Assembly (NCBI GenBank): GCA_001986395.2
Contig: MQVO02000005.1
Coordinates: 558,001 to 622,000 of the forward strand
DNA length: 64,000 nucleotides
Source of the DNA: Irpex lacteus
Lineage: Eukaryota > Basidiomycota > Agaricomycetes > Polyporales > Irpicaceae
Reading direction: 5' to 3'
The notes beneath the pieces are model-generated. The model was not told the DNA's origin, made no database searches, and was given only the letters and a program-made list of their open reading frames with translations. The stretch's first letter is position 1, and the number at the start of each line of letters is the position of its first letter. The translations under genes and the position numbers were made by a program. Below are positions 56,865 through 64,000 of the stretch, piece by piece.

Positions 56865-59319
56865 CTACTTACGCTTCTTCGCCGCTAAAACGAACTCGTC
56901 AGCCATCCCCGCCACTCAAGAGATATGAATAGGCACTTACCAGCAGACCCCCCACCCGACGCCTTCCTCTTATGCCCCGCGCCCTCACCCGCCTTCTTCT
57001 TCGGCCTCTTCCCCGCGCCGACGACAACAGGCGCACCCGGCTCTTCCTCACAGTCAGGACAAAACCACTCGCCTTCTGGGACGGCTTCGAGAGGCGGGTC
57101 GAGGCATGCTAGGTGGTATGGGTTGTCGCACTACGCCACGTGCTCTCGGTCATGATACTGGAAATGAACGATGGTGGACATGGACGTACCTTCTCGCATT
57201 CGAGCAACGACTCGTCCTCTCCCGTGTCTTTGTTACATTCGACGCAGAGCTCGGGCGGTTCCATCTCCAGCGGATGGCGTGGCAATTCGGAGTATTTCTC
57301 GTTTGGCTTGACGAGGAAGAACGTCGTGTTCTGTCCTGCCGCGACTCTGCGATGCAAAATCATGACGACGGTCCGTATACTATACTAGGTGAATAGGGAA
57401 TTAGACTCACTGCAAGACTTCAATACCGATGAGGGGCTGGTGCCGTATTGGCTTTGTAGCGCTCTTGGGCTCGTCGGGGCCCAATCCGAGTTCAGCTGGA
57501 GGTGAGGTAGTGTCAGTTGAGAATGAATGTACGTATGTGCGTGTGAGGTGGAAACGAGACAGACCATTTTGAGCTCCCTGGCCAAATACGATCGTCATAA
57601 CACCTTCGTCGTCCGGAGCGAGTACAAAATGCGATACTCCTCCCGAGCTTGGTTTCGTCGCTTTACATCCCCTGAGTAATGCCAACAATCCCACGTTAGC
57701 GTCATGATTCAAGTGGCGGGTACAGAACTGGTACTAATGCATGCTGAGTGGGAAACTCACATGATGTCTTGGAAGTACCGCGGCGTTGAGTAGGGCTGCC
57801 CCGCCGAACCGTCGCCAGTTGTCTTCCACTGAAAGTCGAAACCATTTGTCAATGAGCGAGGTGCGAGTAGACGGCGCTCGACCCCCACGCACCTTTCCAG
57901 CCATCCAGTACATGTTCTGACGATCAATGACAACCGTGTTCGTAGGCCCCGCTGAGATTTCCTGTCCCATGGTAGCTTTGTTGGGACCGGCAAACTACAA
58001 CTATGTTCAGCATTTGAGGGGAGAGTTTGGAGACAGTGAATATACGCACGTTGGGCATCACTTTGGGAACAAGGACATCATTTTGCAGGCCAGTGCCGAG
58101 TCCTAGTCTCCCATAGCCATTACAGCCCCAAACGTATACGACCCTGGAGTAGCATGAGGTAGGATGTCAGGATAGTATATTGCACGAACATACCCTTCAT
58201 CATCTAGTGCAACGCTGTGTTGCTGGCCGCAGGCAATCTGCACGATTTTCTTGCCGTCAAGTCCCTTGACGAGTACTAAGGTGTATATGAGGTCGTGCCA
58301 ACTAAATGGTAGAGAGAACTGCTTACATGGTTCGGATTCAGCATCAAACACAACCTTCCCTGCTTGCACGATATGTGCGCCTGTCTTCCCGTTACCAAGT
58401 TGGCCCTTCTCGGCACTCCCGAAGGCGTATACTAGAAAACATATCGGTTAATAAGCATTACCAGTAACCAATGAGGGGGCACTCACCTCTTCCACCCTCA
58501 GTCAAGACCAGCGTGAAAGTGAGTCCCGCTGCGGCCTGCACCACTTTCTCCTTAGTGCCCTCAAACTCTATAGGGTCGATGGCTTTGAACTTCTGTATCT
58601 CAGGGCATACTGGGTGCCCACACTACAATAGACTGTCAGTCTCCACAGCCGGTAACATCGGGGTTTCGGACACAAATACCTGTCCTGAATTGTTAACGCC
58701 ACTCGTCCACACTTGTCCATCGCTTCCAACAAGCACAGTGTGGCTTCTCCCACAAGCGGCATTGACGAACTTCACCCCTTTGCTCGCACCGACTTCTTGT
58801 GGTGTCAGCTTCTTCGGCGCGTTCTCGGACACAACGTCTCCTGGGACTCCGAGGACGAAACGCTCGCTTCGTCCGAACAGCCACGCAGCTCCGTCGGTGT
58901 CCAGTACGATGCAGTGGCATCCAGAGTGGGATGTGTGAATTGACACGGCCTTGACGTTGCTGAGGGAGCGAAGAATGTGTGGTTCTGCGAGGTCTGGTCT
59001 ACGCGCGTAAGGTTTAGCTGAGGAACGAGACTGCACCATCAAAACCGTACAGAGGGGATTCAGCTACTCACTGCGGTTCGTCCACGACCTTCTTACTCCC
59101 ACCGCCCTTCCTTCCAAGTCGTGGCCTGTGAAAAGCAGCAACAAACATAAGCCCAAAGTCGCGTGCAAACCAGGTGGCCCATGTGGTACTTACCAGTCGA
59201 CGCCACCGCATAACAGTACTTTGCGTATTGGGTCAGTACGGGCTGGTACGATGCATAGTAGTGTACACACCTCTCCCCCACTGCTGCTCTGTTGCGGTCG
59301 ACGAAAGTTTGTCGGTCAT
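56865..59319 (-). CDS. RCC2-like beta-propeller fused to a C-terminal PHD finger
   Basis: A multi-exon protein of roughly 560 residues. The start is ATG at 59319 ([16 protein letters not shown]), joined over two short introns to [19 protein letters not shown], which resembles the start of the RCC2 (TD-60) propeller. Blades follow: [82 protein letters not shown], and the last [15 protein letters not shown] then [12 protein letters not shown]. Directly after comes a PHD finger with the full Cys4-His-Cys3 set (CVEC, CEKC, YHLAC, WFCPDC), split by an intron after CE-K. A Lys-rich tail ends KKRK at 56865, a likely nuclear signal. RCC2-type proteins act in chromatin and GTPase regulation; PHD fingers read histone H3 tails. 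A chromatin-tethered propeller is the natural inference. Metazoan RCC2 has no PHD finger. Confidence 0.88.
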
Positions 59320-62300
59320 GTTGGGATGGTGAAAAGAGGCTGTGAGAACAAGGGGAGGGCGCCCGGGTTGGAGGTCAACACCGTCGCAGACCGGTCCCTG
59401 GATGCCATATTCATCCGCTTTTATCCTTGGCTCCTTGCATGTCGTTGCGACCGTCTTGAACGAAGCTCTCAGTCATCATTACAGCTGCCCCATTCAGCAT
59501 GGCGAAGCAGATGAGAGTAATGGACAAGATGAGTATGACAGTTGCGCGAACTGATTACGTCCGTAACGTTAAGACCTTATTTCCTGACTCTCAGCTTCTC
59601 TTCTCACGATTGGGTGCTGAGAATCGGGAGTGCGAGAGTTGAATGTAATGGGTGAGAGAAACAAAGTAGTAATAGTATGCGATCTGCAACTTCCAGCTTT
59701 AGATGATAAGTATTGCCGGCCTAAATATTCTGCAGATGGAGAGCCACTGATATAGCTACCGTTAGTTGGATCGCTATCTCGAGCTGTCACCGTGACGGTG
59801 CCTCTGCAGTTCCGGCAATACACAACCGTTCAAGCAGCAATGTATAAATATCTGGGCTCCTGAGAGCCACAAGGTAAATTTAGGTAAGTGCTCTGGGTGG
59901 GGTATGCAACATGGTGTATGAGTTTGGTGGTGGGCATTTCGAGCCTTCAGGTTCCCTGGCGCTGTATGTTAGTGCATTGAGGTGATAGTACGCAGCTGGT
60001 GGGCAATTGACGGGATTCATATGCTTGTTCATCTAACTCAATCGCGAATACAATCTTGTCTTACCATCTTTGCCAGTGGGTTGCGCAAAAGATCATATGC
60101 AGGAGCCAATGACACAATAACGCGAACAGTTTGTGGTATGCCCATAACGTAGCGGCCCAACCCGAATGACCGTAGTCGTACGTCGAAGCTGTTCACGTTT
60201 GTTTGGCGGCGTGCGTTACTTCAACTAGCACCTAGACTCATAGATTCAACACGGTCATTCCGAACGAATTCGGCGAGTACTACTCACAGGCGGAGCGCGA
60301 CAACCGACGGTAGAACGGCGACTCCCATGTAAACGTCAGCCACTCGGAGAACGGAAGAGGAGAGCACCCGCCGTGGCTATTAGTACTGCATCATTACTTC
60401 CATCTTTTTTGCATTGCAGTTGGAGACCTGCAACCTTGTTCATCCGCTACTTTCCGTCCAGAGCCATTCCAGGAAGGTGGCGTCTTCGACGGTGACCGAA
60501 ATACCATCAACTTGTGTTGTAGCGAGACCAGTGCTGGTGGTGTCTCGTCCAATGTTGCCCTTCTTCCACCGCAGCTAGATATGCGTCGGGTCCATTCTCT
60601 CCGGGCCATCACATTCTTGTACGCAAAGTCAGCACAAAGAGAATGTCGAAGGGGCGCAGCGAAAACAAGGGACTCCATAGAATTGTGAGCGCACCAGCCT
60701 TTAGTCGTATGAGGCAGGACTTCGTTGTTGTTGTGGACCGTCTACTCTATCGTTTCCATACGCCATGAAACCAGTCGGAAGAGCGCATCCAGAGGAGCTT
60801 GGAGAGTTGACCGCGCTTCCGGCGACAGGACTTCTGTGAGAATCATCACAGTAGGCGTCTGTTCCCCGCCAACGAAGGCATCGCCCAAAGCTTGATGATG
60901 ATTGGTTGCAAATCGTTGGGAGTTGAAGGGAGATGGCAGATGAGAAAAGACAATCAGTGTATCAACAACAGACTTTGAAACTCACGGTTATAATCATTTG
61001 TTCTTTGAATGATGGGCAACTTCAATGGGAGACGAGCCACTTCGGCGCTTGATTATATTACTTTCTCTTCGAGGCCATGCCACTGGATACTTGTTCTCTT
61101 CCGGTCCATGATATGGACGGAGATGCGGGAAGCAATCTCCAATATTCCAGATTAAGATCGGAGAATGTCCCAATCTCAGCGGGCTTGGCAGAGATTTAGC
61201 TCGTGAGAGTCGTAAGAGACCTTCTCATCTGCGCTTTCACTGAGACTCGGAGTGCGCTCTACGCCAGAGCGTCCGAGCGATATAGCTTCCTGAGTTAGCA
61301 ATTTCCCAATGCTGTGAGTTGATAGCTGTCGCTTCGCTACACCTGAGGGAAATAAGTTAAACTACATATTGCTCAAGAGCGTACTGGGCAATGAGCATGA
61401 TCTGTTCAGAGAAATAGCCCACATCTAATGGAACTCGTGCTTCCATGAGATGCTGGAATATACCGCTAGTTTAAGTAACAAAGTAACCATGAAAACATAC
61501 CGTAGATTGGGTATGCCAGCCAGTGATGCTGAATTCCGACCAAAGTGCGCGTACACACTGATACACACCAATCGTCGGAGAGTGGCAAAACCTTGATTTT
61601 GGGCGCACTCGACAGTACAATGGTCTCAATTTTCGAGGAGTTCTTAGATGTCAGGAATTGACCGAGAGTCAGTGTGAAGCAGTGACTTGAGGTTTGAACG
61701 TAAGTACACCGCCGGTTTACAAGCTCTTGGTGATCCGCACGTGGACTTCACGTGGATTTCGCAAATCGGGATCAAGTGTGCCACTCAAGTTTGTGCGCCT
61801 CGCCTGCCGCAACGTCCGTTACTCGTTGAACAGTATGAGTGTGCATCGGTACAGGTACGTTGGATAGCCTCGTCTTGCGGCCGATGGTTGACAAAGATTC
61901 TAAAATCACGTATTTCTAGTGGTAATCTCTACCTGAAACTGAGCTATGGTCCCGCTTCCGCCGCAGCTCAGCTCGTACACGGGGCGACCAGCTCAGCACA
62001 CCGGTGCTCGTAATTGATGACATTCTCCAAAACTGCATCATCACCTAAGAGTTTTATTGCCGGACTATGTTCACGGCTCCCCGGTATACGAGCACAATGG
62101 CGTCGTGGACGCTCAAGTTACAGAATGATCTTACACAGGAAGTTGGTCCAACGTTTATCGGATCACTTGAGTACAAAGCCTGACATGGAGTTCATCCTGT
62201 CAAGTCAGATTATAGAGAGCTTGTGAGTATACGTGCGCGTGTTCTGTGGCATAAACTGACAAACAAGCACGCAACAGCCTTTCCATGATGTAGCCGTTTG

Positions 62301-62557
62301 GTCTGGGTCTCCGACCAGCAATACATGCCTGAATGATAGGAGAGGACAGCATACGCTGAAGTCTATCCGGGAGAACTTGGATATGGTCATGTCATTGTCT
62401 CTACGCTCGTCCGAGACCGTAGGTGTACAGAAATGACGATGTTAGAGGTTGTGGTGATATAAAGAACTGAGTGAGCTGAGGAGTTGGAAGCAACACAACA
62501 TACTTTAACTACAGTCTCCAACTGCATCCATCGTCAAAGTCGTTCTCACTATCTGCT
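59320..62557. other. Intergenic region, 3.2 kb
   Basis: No complete gene. A minus-strand piece at 61357-61660 looks coding and is listed separately. The 94-codon frame at 60394-60678 (minus) has no recognisable domain. The final 100 bp before 62558 should be the promoter and leader of the zinc-cluster regulator. Confidence 0.5.
61357..61660 (-). pseudogene. Coding-like fragment, possibly the 3' end of a broken gene
   Basis: A minus-strand frame reads ETIVLSSAPKIKVLPL, then AGIPNLR. Across a very short GT...AG gap of about 35 nt it reads GIFQHLMEARVPLDV and EQIMLIAQYALEQYVV, then a stop at 61357. The texture is protein-like (alternating hydrophobics, LRR-like LSSAPKIKVLPL). The upstream part does not stay open and the gap is too short for a normal intron. 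It is probably a relic. The family is not recognised. Confidence 0.25.
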
Positions 62558-64000
62558 ATGTCTGACGAAATTCCCCAGCATCTTCCTCGTGGACGAGCAT
62601 GCGTGCCTTGCAGGTATGTTCGAGGTTTCTTTGCCCAACTCTTCTACCTTGCTTACTCATAATCCTCCGTCACAGGAAGCGAAAGATGGTATAGTAGTAA
62701 ATCCAGTCCTTGAAAGGTTACTCATTAGCACTTCATCACAGAAATGCGACGGAAACCAGCCAATCTGTAACCAATGTCTTCGGTTCAACCGTGCCAATGA
62801 GTGCGAGTTCAAAGAAGGGCCAGCACCGTCTACCACTCGAGTCCTGGAACAGCACATTGCTCGGCTCGAATCGAGAATCGCAGAGCTAGAGACAGATGAC
62901 CCGAACGCTGTTCGCTTGCATGATCCATACAGTCAATCTCGTCCGGCAGCCAGCAGCACTCATCCGTCGCCTGCGATTCAGCCTGCACAAATCAACTGGT
63001 GGGATATGCCTGAGCCTCCTACTGCGATGCAGCAACTTCTGTATGCACTTTGATCTCATTCCTTAAATGATAGTGCTGACTGCAGGAATAACAGGGTTCA
63101 ATCCTTCCTCCGCCAAGCCTTCAAGATTGGATTTTTCTTCGATCCTCAAAGGTTCTTCAATGGCATGGCATCAACTACCGGTGCCCGTCCTCCCATTGTC
63201 ATTCGTAACGTCGTGTATCTGTGGGGTATCACGCTCTCTCATGATCCACAATATATTCAACACGAGTCCAAATATCTTGGTCGAGCTCTCCGAAGCTTAC
63301 AGGTCGCCCTCTCCGCGTGTTCGATTCCTCAACAACAAGGAGGACAAGAAGGCAATGCTCTGGATGTCCTACAGGCTTCTGTGCTTCTCGCAAACTACTT
63401 CTTCCATCATAATCGCCTACTCGAAGGCAAGTTCCACGCCAGCGCGGCAACCTCCCTCGCACACATGTGTAACCTACACAAGCTCCTTAGTCCTACCGGT
63501 GCAGGGGGAACCTCTGTTATCGAGTATCTCCCACGCCCTGTCGATGTGACGCAGGAGTGCGAGCGAATTCATGCGTGGTGGGCTGTCTACATATTGGACA
63601 AGACCTGGGTGGTAGCGTTGAGAGCGCCCTCCACGATAAATGAGGAACAGGAAAGGGGGTTGGTGGTTGATACACCGTGGCCCATTTCGAAGGATTTATA
63701 CCGTCAGGTAAGATTCAACGCGACCATATCCCCGATTTACCAAAACGTCTAACTGATTCTCCTTCATATGAACAGCACCCTTCGTCCTCAAGAGCTAACC
63801 ATGGATCTACTACTAAGCGTTTCCTCGCCGAAACCCTTAACGATAACTCCAATTCTGCCAATAGCGATCCTTCTTGCCTGGCTCTCCTGGCTAAGGCAGC
63901 AACGTTGTACGAGCGAGCGAATTACGTTGCCTCATACCTAGAGAAGAGTAAGCTTCTTTTGTGGTGAAATGCATGTGGAAGGACTAATGGACATTCACAG
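62558..64000 (+). CDS. Zn2Cys6 transcription factor with fungal-specific regulatory domain, 3' end outside window
   Basis: A Gal4-type regulator truncated by the right edge. The start is ATG at 62558 (MSDEIPQHLPRGRACVPC). Exon 1 (62558-62613) ends inside the CRK codon run. A 13-nt microexon (62676-62688) supplies RKRKM residues. Exon 3 (62742-63040) resumes with KCDGNQPICNQCLR. Together they give C-x2-C-x6-C-x6-C-x2-C and the last Cys in NECEF, followed by a coiled-coil dimerisation helix (LEQHIARLESRIAELE). Exon 4 (from about 63085 or 63096 to 63708) begins VQSFLRQAFKIGFFFDPQRF. Its middle fits the fungal_trans regulatory domain: VVYLWGITLS, ALDVLQASVLLANYFF, and CERIHAWWAVYILDKTW. Exon 5 continues towards the edge (LAKAATLYERANYVA). 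Target genes cannot be told. Confidence 0.88.

Noticed and set aside
60394..60678. 94-codon minus-strand frame
   Set aside because: No recognisable motif, no supported splice sites and no partner exons. Treated as chance.

Overview
The window is nuclear DNA from a filamentous basidiomycete, most likely an Agaricomycete. The genes are cut by many short GT-AG introns, mostly about 50-70 nt. The tRNA genes carry introns. The families present are typical of that group: a hormone-sensitive-lipase-like esterase, a Con7-type C2H2 factor, fungal Zn2Cys6 regulators, squalene synthase and a TOR kinase. All exon joins below were read by eye from splice signals and protein conservation.

Layout. 1-1652 (minus): 5' part of an HSL-like alpha/beta hydrolase that runs off the left edge. 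2.2-11.1 kb (plus): a complete TOR kinase gene, flanked by two almost identical tRNA-Pro(AGG) genes pointing outward. 11.6-14.1 kb (minus): an F-box/RCC1 protein related to yeast Saf1, with an apparent 1-nt frameshift in the F-box. 14.4-15.7 kb (minus): a small multi-pass membrane protein, tentatively the pore membrane nucleoporin Pom34. 15.7-25.9 kb: gene-poor DNA with decayed coding-like pieces. 25.9-29.0 kb (minus): a Con7-like C2H2 regulator. 29.0-45.3 kb: a second long stretch with no convincing gene. 45.3-46.5 kb (minus): trimethylguanosine synthase TGS1. It is head-to-head with a 1243-residue plus-strand protein (46.6-50.9 kb) that joins a Zn2Cys6 cluster, a proline-rich minisatellite, a zinc-ribbon-like region and a C-terminal AlkB-like fold. 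53.2-55.1 kb (minus): squalene synthase ERG9, head-to-head with a 72-residue protein (55.5 kb). 56.9-59.3 kb (minus): an RCC2-like beta-propeller fused to a PHD finger. 62.6 kb to the right edge (plus): a Zn2Cys6 transcription factor with a 13-nt microexon.

There is no sign of an operon-like cluster or a single pathway. Most genes are core housekeeping functions (growth signalling, sterol synthesis, snRNA capping, nuclear pore, ubiquitin ligase adaptor) with three DNA-binding-type regulators. Two gene pairs share short divergent promoters. The two most unusual objects are the RCC2-PHD fusion and the Zn2Cys6/AlkB-like protein, whose iron- and 2-oxoglutarate-binding residues look degenerate.
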